From Acidipropionibacterium acidipropionici (GTDB lineage: Bacteria > Actinomycetota > Actinomycetes > Propionibacteriales > Propionibacteriaceae), in NCBI RefSeq assembly GCF_001441165.1, contig NZ_CP013126.1, positions 2,137,551 to 2,201,550 of the forward strand: DNA of 64,000 nt, in the 5' to 3' direction. Numbering within the stretch: position 1 is the first letter of the stretch; each line of letters opens with the position of its first letter. The translations under genes were made by a program, and so were the position numbers. Below, piece by piece: positions 21,812-31,659 of the stretch. The notes beneath the pieces are model-generated. The model searched no databases. It was not told where the DNA came from and was given only the letters and a program-made list of their open reading frames with translations.

Positions 21812-21950
21812 GCAGGGGGACGACCCCCTTGCAACCCTCGTGGCGGTGGCATCGGTTCTACATCGGGTCGGTGTCGCTGGCCGGGCGTTGCGGGGGCGGT
21901 CCGTGTCCGGGTTCGGGACGCTCGCTGCCCCCTCGAACGGATCGGGGCAG
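21812..21950 (+). repeat. Dispersed GC-rich repeat B, copy 1
   Basis: Begins with a hairpin (GCAGGGGG, loop ACGA, CCCCC) right after guaB3 and continues with blocks shared with the copy at 35.5 kb: CTCGTGGCGGT, CGGGTCGG, GGCCGGGCG, TCGGG and GCTCGCTG. Copies are diverged, so boundaries are approximate. The opening hairpin may terminate guaB3 transcription. Confidence 0.65.
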
Positions 21951-22039
21951 CGCGGTGGCATCGGTTGACCCCGGGTCCGTGCTCGACGGGCCCGGGGATC
22001 TCCGTGTCCCAGGTCGAGGTGCTGGCGGTCCTGCCGATC

Positions 22040-22107
22040 CCCAATGTGGCGCTGACCGGCGTGCAACGTCCGGAACAGCGAGTGGTGCCGGTGGACGCCA
22101 CATTGGG
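22040..22107. repeat. Palindromic element A, copy 3
   Basis: 68 bp, arms CCCAATGTGGCG and CGCCACATTGGG. It stands between repeat B copy 1 and the chorismate mutase promoter. The 424-base gap between guaB3 and chorismate mutase holds only these two repeats. Confidence 0.95.
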
Positions 22108-22226
22108 GACCGGGCGAGCCGCAGGGGATGCGGGAGCAGGGACGGACGTGGCCCCGGGGATGGCCGTGGTGGGCGCCGGTGTCCATATTCGGGGGAGTTG
22201 AAGCGCTCACCAGTACTGTTGGCCTT

Positions 22227-22538
22227 ATGAGCGAGGTGCCCCCGGAGCTGGCAGAGTTGCGCAACAGCATCGACAACATGGACGCGGCCCTCATCCACCT
22301 GCTGGCCGAACGGTTCAAGATCACCCAGCAGGTGGGAGTGCTGAAGGCCACCGAGGGTCTACCTCCTGCCGATCCTGAGCGTGAGAAGGAACAGATCGCC
22401 CGGCTGCGCCGGCTGGCCGAGTCCTCGCATTTGGATCCGGAGTTCGCGGAGAAGTTCATCAACTTCATCGTCGCCGAGGTGGTCCGTCACCATGCCGACA
22501 TCGCCGAGGCCCATCAGCGGGGCGACGCCGTCTCCTGA
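22227..22538 (+). CDS. Chorismate mutase, AroQ type
   Basis: A 103 aa all-helical chorismate mutase that converts chorismate to prephenate for Phe and Tyr synthesis. It shows the family pattern LRNSIDNMDAALIHLLAERF, then KITQQVGVLKA and EREKEQIARLRRLA, including the active-site Arg and Lys positions. Single-domain, with no prephenate dehydratase or DAHP synthase attached. ATG 22227 is preceded at 7 bases by TACTGT and has no ribosome binding site, so the mRNA is probably leaderless. Confidence 0.9.
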   Translation: MSEVPPELAELRNSIDNMDAALIHLLAERFKITQQVGVLKATEGLPPADPEREKEQIARLRRLAESSHLDPEFAEKFINFIVAEVVRHHADIAEAHQRGDAVS

Positions 22539-22696
22539 CTCCCGCGCGAGGGGTCAGGACCCGGTCGCAGACCCGACCTGTTCGGGGAGGCAGCGAGCCC
22601 TGGCGAGCGTGGAGGGGGCTGCGGGCGGTCGCGGACCTGACCCGCCCGAGGGGGAGCGAGCGCCTGCGCGAGCGAGGGGGAGTCGTCTCCCCCTCT
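22539..22696 (-). repeat. Dispersed GC-rich repeat B, copy 2 (inverted)
   Basis: Fills the gap between chorismate mutase and cysE. Read on the minus strand, it opens with the hairpin GGGGGAG-ACGA-CTCCCCC (22676-22693) and then GCTCGCGCAGGCGCTCGCT, nearly identical to the copy at 35.5 kb. The hairpin may end cysE transcription. Confidence 0.7.
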
Positions 22697-22701
22697 GACA
22701 A

Positions 22702-23268
22702 CTACGCGATGACGTCTCCGGAATGCACAACGCTGGGGATACCGACGATCACGGCACCCGGTGCCACGTCCTTGACGACCAGGGCGTTGGCGCCGATCTT
22801 CGCGTCGTCTCCGATCGTGATGTCGCCGATGACCTTCGCCCCGGCCCCCAGCAGCACCCGGTCGCCGACCGTGGGATGGCGCTTGAACCGTCCACGGGCG
22901 CGGCCCCCGAGCGTCACCTGGTGGTACATCAGGACGTCGTCGCCGACGATCGCCGTCTCTCCGATCACCACACCCATCCCGTGGTCGATGAAGAAGCGCC
23001 GCCCGATGGTGGCGCCGGGATGGATCTCGATGCCGGTCCAGTGGCGCGAGGCCTGGGACATCAGTCGGGCGATTGGTCGCAGGGCCGGTGTCCGGGTCCA
23101 GATGAGATGGGCCACCCGGTGAGACCAGATGGCGTGGACTCCCTGGTAGGAGATGGCGACCAGGAACCGCGAGGTGGCGGCAGGGTCCTCGCGCATCGCC
23201 GCGTCGAGGTCCTCCGACATCCGTTCCCGGATCGTTCGGAGCCGCTCGCGCAGGAGTCGTTGTGCCAT
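22702..23268 (-). CDS. cysE: Serine O-acetyltransferase
   Basis: Makes O-acetylserine, the carbon skeleton for cysteine. 188 aa from ATG 23268 with a short helical N-domain and a left-handed beta-helix ([19 protein letters not shown], with the catalytic His-rich [11 protein letters not shown], then [19 protein letters not shown]). GAGGTGG precedes this ATG. The frame also contains an upstream GTG/ATG pair at 23328/23325 directly after TAGGAT (23337-23342), a pattern typical of leaderless genes here. That start would add 19-20 residues. No cysK is adjacent. Confidence 0.93.
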   Translation of the reverse strand: MAQRLLRERLRTIRERMSEDLDAAMREDPAATSRFLVAISYQGVHAIWSHRVAHLIWTRTPALRPIARLMSQASRHWTGIEIHPGATIGRRFFIDHGMGVVIGETAIVGDDVLMYHQVTLGGRARGRFKRHPTVGDRVLLGAGAKVIGDITIGDDAKIGANALVVKDVAPGAVIVGIPSVVHSGDVIA

Positions 23269-23509
23269 GGGGTCCACCTCACTGATCGAGACGTGTTGCG
23301 GGCGACGGGACAGAGCCCGTTTCATCACGTGACGCGATCCTACCGGCGTCTCGCCGCCGTGCGCCCTCCGGTTCGCATGAAAGTCGCGACGGTGGTCTGA
23401 TGAGGAGGTTTCTCCGGCGACCAGTCCTCCTTCCGCCTGCAGCTCAGCGGCCCGGTCCGGTGGCCGCCGAGATGAGTTCGGGGCGGGGATCGGCCTAGAC
23501 TTGCTCCCC

Positions 23510-25063
<1,554 letters not shown>

Positions 25064-25074
25064 GCCCAGCACAC

Positions 25075-25113
25075 GGCGCCGCGGCCCGGGATCAGATCCC
25101 GGGCCGCGGCGCC
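25075..25113. terminator. Bidirectional hairpin between guaA and the PspC operon
   Basis: A perfect 18-bp stem (starting GGCGCCGCGGCC) with a three-base loop between two convergent genes. Confidence 0.85.
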
Positions 25114-25138
25114 GTCATATCGGGGACTGTCAGTCCGG

Positions 25139-25450
25139 TCAGTTCTTGTAGGGGTCGAAGGTCTCGCCCTGGGCCTCGTCGGGGCTCTGCGGGTGACGGG
25201 GCTGATTGCGGTTCGCCCACGACTCCCTGGCCTGGGCGGTGGCGTCCTCGGCGAAGCTGGACCCGGTGGATTCGTTGGGGATGATCGCCCAGGCCACCAG
25301 GTAGGCCAGCGGCCCGGCACCGGCGAACACCACCAGGGCGGCGGTGATGATCCGGACGATCGTGACGTCGACGTCGAGGCTGCGTGCGATGCCGGCGCAG
25401 ACGCCGCCGATCATGCGTCCCTCCTGGGGACGGGTCAGCTTGGTACTCAT
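25139..25450 (-). CDS. Small PspC-domain membrane protein
   Basis: A 103 aa protein consisting of one PspC domain: a cytoplasmic MIGGVCAGIARSLDVDVTIVR segment followed by a transmembrane hairpin around residues 35-60, then a polar C-tail. PspC proteins sense or transmit envelope stress. AAAGGA lies upstream of the ATG, and the start overlaps the stop of the next upstream gene (ATGA), so it ends a three-gene minus-strand operon. Confidence 0.85.
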   Translation of the reverse strand: MSTKLTRPQEGRMIGGVCAGIARSLDVDVTIVRIITAALVVFAGAGPLAYLVAWAIIPNESTGSSFAEDATAQARESWANRNQPRHPQSPDEAQGETFDPYKN

Positions 25451-25644
25451 CTTCTGTGTCCTTTCGTGATGATTGTCAGTAGAAGTCCGAGGGCCCCGAC
25501 CCCGATGAGGACCACGGGCCCGATCCGGATGATGTCGCGCCACAGCAGGTGCGCCCCCAGGGCCAGCGCGACGCCCAGCCCTGCGACGATGATGAACATC
25601 AGGCCCCAGATGAAGGCGCCGACGTCGATGCGGCGGTGACTCAT
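25447..25644 (-). CDS. Small two-helix membrane protein of unknown function
   Basis: A 65 aa protein with two hydrophobic segments (IWGLMFIIVAGLGVALALG and IGPVVLIGVGALGLLLTI) and a basic end. It overlaps both neighbours by four bases, so it is translated with them. The layout resembles the small membrane proteins that accompany LiaF or PspC genes. No specific family recognised. Confidence 0.75.
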   Translation of the reverse strand: MSHRRIDVGAFIWGLMFIIVAGLGVALALGAHLLWRDIIRIGPVVLIGVGALGLLLTIITKGHRR

Positions 25645-26831
25645 GACGGGTTCACCAGCCTCACCTGACCGCCGTAGACCCGCAGGTGCACGGTCAGCGT
25701 CGGCTCATCATCGCCGCGGCTCTGCTGCCAGACCCCCGTCCGGCCCGACGAGATCTCGCGACCTTCCGGGTCGATCAGTGATCCGCCCAGAACCTCGGTG
25801 GTGACGACGATGTTCGCATCCGCGGGTGTCACCAGGTCGACCTCGCCACCCAGGACGGCGACGGTGGTGCGGGCGTCCCGGTCGAGCCGGAGATCCGACG
25901 TGTCGATGCGGGCCGAACCCCCCGCCACGGTCACCCCGCCCCGAAGGTCGGAGGCTTCCGCCCAGACCGAGGTCGTCTCCTGTCCGGAGACCACCCGGGT
26001 CGGCAGCGCGAGCGCGGGGGCCGCGGCGGTGGCCGCCAGGCTGATGGCCACGACGATGCCGAGGAGCGGTCCCAGGTGGGGCCGTCGGGTCAGGGTGCCG
26101 ACGAGTTCGAAGGCTCCGATGACGCCCAGAACCGCAGCCAGACCCAGTAGGAGCGGGTTGCGGACGGGGGCGGTCATGACGATCGCGGCGACGGCGGACG
26201 CCGTCGCCACCATCGCCAGAGTGAGCCACCAGCTGCGGTGCGGCCGTCGCGATGACCGGAAGGGCCGTCGAGAGGCCGACGGCGCCGGTGCGGCCCGGTA
26301 GGGGTCGAACCCGGGGACGTCGGGTGCGGTCGGTGCGACGGAGGCGGCCGGGGTGACGGCGGCGCGGACCTCGGAGGAGGCCCCCGGGGCCGTGGGCCCG
26401 GAGTCGGCTCGCGGCGACCTCGTCATCACCCGCCGGGTCATCCAGGCGAGCACGCCGATGACGACCAGCGGGCCCACGCTGAAGGGGGTGATCGACGTCC
26501 AGAGGGGCAGCGTGACCAGGTAGACGGTGAGGACCACCGCGACGATGATCCCGGTGCGCCGCCGTGCCAGGCCCGGAAGGGGGCGGTCGGCCACCGACCT
26601 CCCGCTCTCATCGGGCATCAGAAGCCAGGCCGCCCCGTAGGCGACGACGCCGGCTCCTGCGCTCAGCGCGAGCACCACGGCCAGTGCCCTGACCAGCAGC
26701 GGATCCACGTCGAGTCGCCGGGCGATGCCGATGCACACGCCCGCCACCTGCCGTTCGGCGGTCGACCGGTTGGCGCGCACCCAGATGGGCGCCGAGGAGG
26801 GCGCCTCAACAGGTGCGGGCTGTGGACTCAT
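25641..26831 (-). CDS. PspC-domain protein with multiple membrane segments and a LiaF-like C-terminus
   Basis: A 396 aa protein. The N-terminal PspC domain is clear (AERQVAGVCIGIARRLDVDP), followed by several transmembrane segments and a C-terminal beta-rich region (from about residue 310) with regular VAGGSARIDTSDL and VLGGEVDLVTPADANIVV repeats, like the DUF2807/LiaF-C adhesin-type fold. Divergent from the kinase gene, so it may be part of the same stress circuit. Start uncertain: ATG 26831 or 26840. GGAGGT lies very close to the first. Confidence 0.78.
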   Translation of the reverse strand: MSPQPAPVEAPSSAPIWVRANRSTAERQVAGVCIGIARRLDVDPLLVRALAVVLALSAGAGVVAYGAAWLLMPDESGRSVADRPLPGLARRRTGIIVAVVLTVYLVTLPLWTSITPFSVGPLVVIGVLAWMTRRVMTRSPRADSGPTAPGASSEVRAAVTPAASVAPTAPDVPGFDPYRAAPAPSASRRPFRSSRRPHRSWWLTLAMVATASAVAAIVMTAPVRNPLLLGLAAVLGVIGAFELVGTLTRRPHLGPLLGIVVAISLAATAAAPALALPTRVVSGQETTSVWAEASDLRGGVTVAGGSARIDTSDLRLDRDARTTVAVLGGEVDLVTPADANIVVTTEVLGGSLIDPEGREISSGRTGVWQQSRGDDEPTLTVHLRVYGGQVRLVNPS

Positions 26832-26959
26832 GACCTCCATGCTGCCCCGGCGGGGCCGCTCTGCCCATAGGGGCCGACCCTGATCCGATCCCCATTCCGC
26901 GGGGTGCCGCTGGCCCCGGGGGAGAGTCGGTGTCATTGTGGGCGGCGGGAGGACGTCAG

Positions 26960-28354
26960 ATGGATCAGAATCCGGGTCTGCGGCCCGGCCAGGGCCACGG
27001 GGAGGACTCGGCGACCCCGGGGCCGGCCATCCCTCGGGCCGTCGATGACGGCGACGCGGCCCCGATGCTGCCGGAGTCGCCCGAGCCCGGGTTGCGCCGC
27101 GCCACCCGCAGCCCCGACCAGGGCTGGTTGGTGGGGGTGGCGGCAGGACTGGCGCGGCACCTGGGCATCCCGGTGTGGATCGTGCGGCTGGGTTTCATGA
27201 TTCTCACCCCCTTCCAACTCCTCGGAGCGATGCTCTACGGCGCCCTGTGGATCCTCATGCCGCTCGACTCCGGCGACGCCTCGAGCCCGGGCATCGAGTC
27301 CGCCACCCGCCTGGGCCTGCGCCGCCCCGACGGTCCCGGCTCCCGGCGTCCGACGGGCGGCACCGCAGCGGTGGTGCTGATCGCCATCGGGCTGGTGCTG
27401 CTCGTTCAGACCATCGGCTCGGGAGTCACCGCGCGCTGGTTCTGGCCTCTCGCACTGGCGGCCGGCGGCGTCGCCCTGGTGTGGCGTCAGGCCGAGGACT
27501 CGGCCTCCCCTCTGGGGCCGTCCGACCGGCCGCGACGCTGGTACAGCCCGCTGCTGGGCGGCGGGCGGCTGGTCGCCGCGATCCGCGTGGGTGCCGGGAT
27601 GGCCATGGTCGGCAGTGCCGTCTCCCTGGTCGCCGCCTCCCAGATAGGCATGGGGCAGTGGCCCACCCTGGGCCTGATGACCGTCCTGGTCCTCGCCGGG
27701 GCGGGACTCCTGTCGGCCCCCTGGGTCTATTCCTGGCGGGTGAGGCTGCGCCAGGCCGACCAGGAGAGGGCGGTAGCCGACGCCCGGGCCGACATGGCGG
27801 CCCACCTGCACGACTCGGTGCTGCAGACTCTGGCGCTGATCCAGCGCGAGGCCGAGGACCCCAGGGCGGTCGCCACCCTCGCCAGGCGCCAGGAGAGGGA
27901 GTTGCGGGAATGGCTGTACGGAGGAGCCACCGCCACGGCCTCCGGCGGGACGACGGCGCAGGCGGCGTCCCCGACCACCCTCAAGGCGGCGCTGGCGGCC
28001 GAGACCTCGCGCATCGAGGCGGAGAGAGGGGTCCCCGTCGAGCTGGTGTGCGTCGGCGACACCGAGGTCACCGAGAGCCTCCAGGCCCTGGTCCAGGCCA
28101 GCGCGGAGGCGGTGATGAATGCCGCCAAGCACTCGCGGGCCGCGAAGGTCGACGTCTATGCGGAGGTCGAGCCGGACCGCGTCGAGGTCTTCGTCCGGGA
28201 TCGCGGGGTCGGATTCGACCCCGCGACCATCGCGGATGACAGGATGGGGGTGCGACGTTCGATCATCGAACGGATGGAGCGCCATGGCGGCAGCGCGCAC
28301 ATCCGATCGGCGGACGGCGAGGGAACCGAGATACGGCTGGAGATGGCGTCATGA
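26960..28354 (+). CDS. Histidine kinase with N-terminal PspC domain
   Basis: A 464 aa sensor kinase of the NarL/LiaS class. The order is a PspC domain (GWLVGVAAGLARHLGIPVWIVR, near residues 55-75), several membrane segments to about residue 255, the HisKA_3 dimerisation helix with phospho-acceptor His284 in AAHLHDSVLQT, and a HATPase_c domain with VMNAAKHS (N box) and VRDRGVGFDP (G1). GGGAGG lies upstream of the ATG. Its stop overlaps the response regulator start, so they form a pair. The ligand is unknown. The PspC input suggests envelope stress. Confidence 0.9.
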   Translation: MDQNPGLRPGQGHGEDSATPGPAIPRAVDDGDAAPMLPESPEPGLRRATRSPDQGWLVGVAAGLARHLGIPVWIVRLGFMILTPFQLLGAMLYGALWILMPLDSGDASSPGIESATRLGLRRPDGPGSRRPTGGTAAVVLIAIGLVLLVQTIGSGVTARWFWPLALAAGGVALVWRQAEDSASPLGPSDRPRRWYSPLLGGGRLVAAIRVGAGMAMVGSAVSLVAASQIGMGQWPTLGLMTVLVLAGAGLLSAPWVYSWRVRLRQADQERAVADARADMAAHLHDSVLQTLALIQREAEDPRAVATLARRQERELREWLYGGATATASGGTTAQAASPTTLKAALAAETSRIEAERGVPVELVCVGDTEVTESLQALVQASAEAVMNAAKHSRAAKVDVYAEVEPDRVEVFVRDRGVGFDPATIADDRMGVRRSIIERMERHGGSAHIRSADGEGTEIRLEMAS

Positions 28355-29058
28355 CCGGCGCCGGTGATGAGGCTGAGATGACCCATGAGACGACCGAGCT
28401 GGAGAGCCCGGTGAGCATCGTCCTGGTGGATGATCACGAGATGTTCCGGGCGGGGGTGCGCGCCGAGATGGAGCGCCACCGCGACCGGGTGACAGTGGTC
28501 GGGGAGGGGGAGGACGTCGACACCTCGGTGAAGGCGGTGATGGGGTCGCGGCCCCGGGTGGTGCTGCTGGACGTCCACCTCCCCGGCGGCGGCGGGGCCG
28601 AGGTGATCCGCCGCTGCGAGGCCCAGGGATTGGGCTCGACCACCCGGTTCCTGGCCCTGTCGGTCTCCGACGCGGCCGAGGACGTCATCTCCGTGATCCG
28701 CGCCGGGGCACGGGGATATGTCACCAAGTCGATCTCCTCGGAGGATCTTCTGGACGCTGTGGAGAGGGTCTCGACCGGCGATGCGGTGTTCTCGCCACGG
28801 CTCGCCGGATTTGTGCTGGACGCCTTCTCGGGATCGATCGAGGTGGCCAGCATCGACGAGGACCTCGACCGGCTCTCGCCCCGGGAGCGGGAGGTGATGC
28901 GCCTCATCGCGCGCGGGTACGCCTACAAGGAGGTCGCCAAGGAGCTGTTCATCTCCGTCAAGACCGTCGAGACCCACGTGTCGAATGTGCTGCGCAAACT
29001 GCAGCTGTCGAACCGCTACGAGCTCACCCGCTGGGCCACCGACCGCCGTCTCATCTGA
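28351..29058 (+). CDS. NarL/LuxR-family response regulator
   Basis: A 235 aa regulator partner of the PspC kinase. The receiver domain has acidic VDDHE near the N-terminus, phospho-acceptor Asp74 in VVLLDVHLPG, and Lys in YVTKSISSEDLL. The C-terminal LuxR helix-turn-helix is LSPREREVMRLIARGYAYKE through VETHVSNVLRKL. Targets are not identifiable, but the divergent PspC operon is a natural candidate. The ATG overlaps the kinase stop. An internal ATG at 28381 is an alternative. Confidence 0.93.
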   Translation: MTGAGDEAEMTHETTELESPVSIVLVDDHEMFRAGVRAEMERHRDRVTVVGEGEDVDTSVKAVMGSRPRVVLLDVHLPGGGGAEVIRRCEAQGLGSTTRFLALSVSDAAEDVISVIRAGARGYVTKSISSEDLLDAVERVSTGDAVFSPRLAGFVLDAFSGSIEVASIDEDLDRLSPREREVMRLIARGYAYKEVAKELFISVKTVETHVSNVLRKLQLSNRYELTRWATDRRLI

Positions 29059-29109
29059 CTGGTCCCGCCGCGGGATCCTGCCGCGACACCCCTTGCCTCC
29101 CGCCTCGTC

Positions 29110-29177
29110 CCCAATGTGGCGCACAGCGGCGGCGGTCCGGTCTTCGGCGCCAGGCTGCCGGTCGGCGCCACATTGGG
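29110..29177. repeat. Palindromic element A, copy 4
   Basis: 68 bp with arms CCCAATGTGGCG and CGCCACATTGGG, between the convergent response regulator and GlsB-type genes. Confidence 0.95.
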
Positions 29178-29235
29178 AACCGGCCGGTGCCCGATCGGGG
29201 CCTCGAGGGCGGGGGAGGGGACCGGGCATGCGAAA

Positions 29236-29260
29236 AGCCCCGCCCGGATCGGGCGGGGCT
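29236..29260 (-). terminator. Rho-independent terminator of the GlsB-type gene
   Basis: An 11-bp stem (AGCCCCGCCCG) with a 3-base loop. Read on the minus strand it is followed by TTTT, 22 bases after the stop at 29282. Confidence 0.85.
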
Positions 29261-29281
29261 GCAAGTGCTTCGCAGGTGGGG

Positions 29282-29545
29282 TCAGGCGTTGCGGCGACCC
29301 CTGATGAATCCCCAGACCACCAGCACGATGAGGGAGCCGACGATGGCCAGCAGCCACGACCGCAGGCTCCAGAACTGATAGATGCCGATTCCGAACAGGC
29401 TGCTTCCGATCCAACCGCCGAGAACTGCCCCGATGACTCCCAGGAGGAGAGTGGCCAGCCAGCCGCCTCCCTGACGTCCGGGCAGGATGGCCTTGGCGAT
29501 CGAACCGGCGATCAGCCCCAACATGATCCAACCTAGAAATCCCAT
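29282..29545 (-). CDS. GlsB/YeaQ/YmgE family small membrane protein
   Basis: An 87 aa protein with three hydrophobic stretches and glycine-rich turns (GLIAGSIAKAILPGRQGG, LLLGVIGAVLGGWIGSSLFG). This is the transglycosylase-associated protein family, often induced under general stress. The function is not established. GAGGAC lies 3-8 bases before the ATG. The 140-base gap to the cardiolipin synthase stop holds nothing that I can identify. Confidence 0.88.
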   Translation of the reverse strand: MGFLGWIMLGLIAGSIAKAILPGRQGGGWLATLLLGVIGAVLGGWIGSSLFGIGIYQFWSLRSWLLAIVGSLIVLVVWGFIRGRRNA

Positions 29546-29685
29546 GTCCTCAACGATAGAGGCCCCCGGGACCGCGGAGAAGGCATCGTGGCCGGGATCA
29601 GGGGCAGGCCGGGGTCGCACGCCCCCCGGTTGCGGGATCCCCCTGAGGGGCCGGCCGCGGGACTGGAACAGACCAGATGCAGGGA

Positions 29686-30945
29686 TCAGAAGAAGGGCCG
29701 CCACGGGGCGAGCAGAGCCTCGGTGAACTTGGCCAGCCCCGACCGTCTGCGCCACTGCGCCAGGTCGAGCTCGAGGCAGTTGCGGGAGTCGATGCCGAAG
29801 ATCTCCTCCATCGCCGCGGCCACCTTGTCGCCGACCAGTGAGATGTTCACCTCATAGTTGCCCTGCAGGGACATCCGGTCGATATTCGCGGTGCCGATCG
29901 TCGACCACATGCCGTCGATCGTGCAGGTCTTGGCGTGGACCATCGCGCCCTGGTACAGCAGCAGATGCACCCCGTAGCCCAGCAGCCGCTCGTAGTATCC
30001 GCGACTCAACCAGTCGGCGACCACGTGGTTGGACTCCGCGGGGATGATGATCCTCACGTCGACGCCGCGCTCGCAGGCCTCGTGGAGGGCGGCGAGGACG
30101 TCGTCGTCGGGGATGAGGTAGGCCTGCGTCATCCAGATCCGCTCGGAGGCCCGGTCGATCGCCTCCAGGTACATGTTGCGGATCGGGTAGGCCGCGACCC
30201 GGGGCGTGTTCCGGTGGACGGCGATGGCGGTGTCCCACCGCCGGGAGACCGGTGAGGGCAGCTCGGGGCGACGACGGCGTCGTATCAGCGACGCGTAGGG
30301 CCGCTGGTTCCAGTGGTCGACGAAGACGTTCTCCAGATCCGCGACGCTGGGGCCCACCACCTTGGCGTGGGTGTCGCGCCACCTGTCGGCGTAGGTGGAG
30401 CCGATGTTGTAGCCGCCGACGTAAGCCAGTTCCGAGTCGACGATGAGCAGCTTGCGGTGATCCCGCCCGATATTGCGCAGGCTCGGCATCGCCATCGTCA
30501 CCAGAGGCTGACGCCGGGTGCGGACCCCGTCGAGGTGGTGGAAGAAGCGGGGATCGACGACGAGATTGGCGAACTGGTCCCAGACGGCGTACACCTCGAC
30601 GCCGCGGGCCGCGGCGTCGACCAGGGCCTGGCGGAACCTCTCGCCCACCTCGTCGGCCTTCCAGATGAAGGTCTCGAAGTAGACCGTCGTGGTGGCGGCC
30701 TCGATGTCGGCCAGCATCTGTTCGTACAGGTCCTGGCCGAAGGTGAAGACGCTCACCTCGTCGGGCCCCACAGTGATCGGGGAGACCGGTGCGGTCGGGA
30801 AGCGGTAGGGACGGCGGCCGCGCCTCTTGACCGCCGCGTACCCCATGAGAGCCGCGGCAGCGCCCACCTGAGCCACCGCCGTCACTCCCGCGACCCGGTT
30901 GACGACGGTGCGCAGACGTCCGGAGGAGCGTTGGGAGGAGACCAT
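29686..30945 (-). CDS. Cardiolipin synthase / phospholipase D-like protein
   Basis: A 419 aa membrane-associated enzyme with two HKD motifs: HRKLLIVDSE (His163, Lys165, Asp170) and HAKTCTIDGMW (His337, Lys339, Asp344), each followed by the typical GGYNIGS and GTANIDRMS. This pattern fits ClsA/ClsB-type cardiolipin synthases that join two phosphatidylglycerols. One N-terminal hydrophobic segment (about residues 18-37) serves as anchor, fewer than the two of ClsA. ATG 30945 is 7 bases after TAGAGT, a leaderless arrangement. An upstream in-frame GTG would overlap that hexamer. Confidence 0.9.
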   Translation of the reverse strand: MVSSQRSSGRLRTVVNRVAGVTAVAQVGAAAALMGYAAVKRRGRRPYRFPTAPVSPITVGPDEVSVFTFGQDLYEQMLADIEAATTTVYFETFIWKADEVGERFRQALVDAAARGVEVYAVWDQFANLVVDPRFFHHLDGVRTRRQPLVTMAMPSLRNIGRDHRKLLIVDSELAYVGGYNIGSTYADRWRDTHAKVVGPSVADLENVFVDHWNQRPYASLIRRRRRPELPSPVSRRWDTAIAVHRNTPRVAAYPIRNMYLEAIDRASERIWMTQAYLIPDDDVLAALHEACERGVDVRIIIPAESNHVVADWLSRGYYERLLGYGVHLLLYQGAMVHAKTCTIDGMWSTIGTANIDRMSLQGNYEVNISLVGDKVAAAMEEIFGIDSRNCLELDLAQWRRRSGLAKFTEALLAPWRPFF

Positions 30946-31002
30946 GAGCGTCACTCTATCGGGCGACCCGCGGGAATCCGACGAGTTCCACAGGGCGCGC
31001 CG

Positions 31003-31659
31003 TCAGCGGCGCAGGGCCTTCCTGGCGAGGGCATTGCCGGCGAACTGGGCCGCCTGGACGATGATGATGATCGTCACCACGGCGATGAGGGTGACCGTCC
31101 AGTTGAACCGCTGGTAGCCATACTGGATGGCGAACTGCCCCAGGCCGCCGCCGCCTATGGCACCGGCGATCGCCGTCATGTCGACGATCGCGATGAGGAC
31201 GTAGGTGTAGCCCAGGATGAGCGGTCCGAGTGCCTCGCGGGCCACGACGTCGAAGAGGATCCGCCACGGGCCCGCACCCATCGCCCGCGCCGCCTCGATG
31301 ACGCCCGGATCGACGGTGACCAGATTCTGCTCGACGATCCTCGACATGGCGAAGGTGGCGGCGATGCACAGCGGGAAGGTGGCCGCCTGGACGCCGATGG
31401 TGGTGCCGACGACCTTGAGGGTCAGGGGGCCGATCGCCGTCATGAAGATGATGAAGGGGATGGGCCGCACGATGTTGGCGATGACGTTGAGCACCAGATT
31501 CGCGGTGCGGTTGGCCAGCAGCCCGCCGCGTCGGGTGGCGAACAGGAAGATGCCGAGCACCAGGCCGAGGACGCCGCCCACCACAAGGGTGATCACCGCC
31601 ATGAAGAGTGTCTGCCAGATGGCGTCCAGATAGATGGGTTTCAGAGTCGTCCAGTCCAT
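31003..31659 (-). CDS. metI: Methionine ABC transporter permease MetI
   Basis: A 218 aa permease with five to six transmembrane helices. The cytoplasmic EAA loop that contacts MetN reads EAARAMGAGPWRILFDVV. It forms the membrane channel of the D/L-methionine importer MetNIQ. Its start overlaps the metN stop by one base. Some members of this family import other sulfur compounds. The Met/Cys-rich leader upstream of this operon supports a sulfur amino acid substrate. Confidence 0.94.
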   Translation of the reverse strand: MDWTTLKPIYLDAIWQTLFMAVITLVVGGVLGLVLGIFLFATRRGGLLANRTANLVLNVIANIVRPIPFIIFMTAIGPLTLKVVGTTIGVQAATFPLCIAATFAMSRIVEQNLVTVDPGVIEAARAMGAGPWRILFDVVAREALGPLILGYTYVLIAIVDMTAIAGAIGGGGLGQFAIQYGYQRFNWTVTLIAVVTIIIIVQAAQFAGNALARKALRR

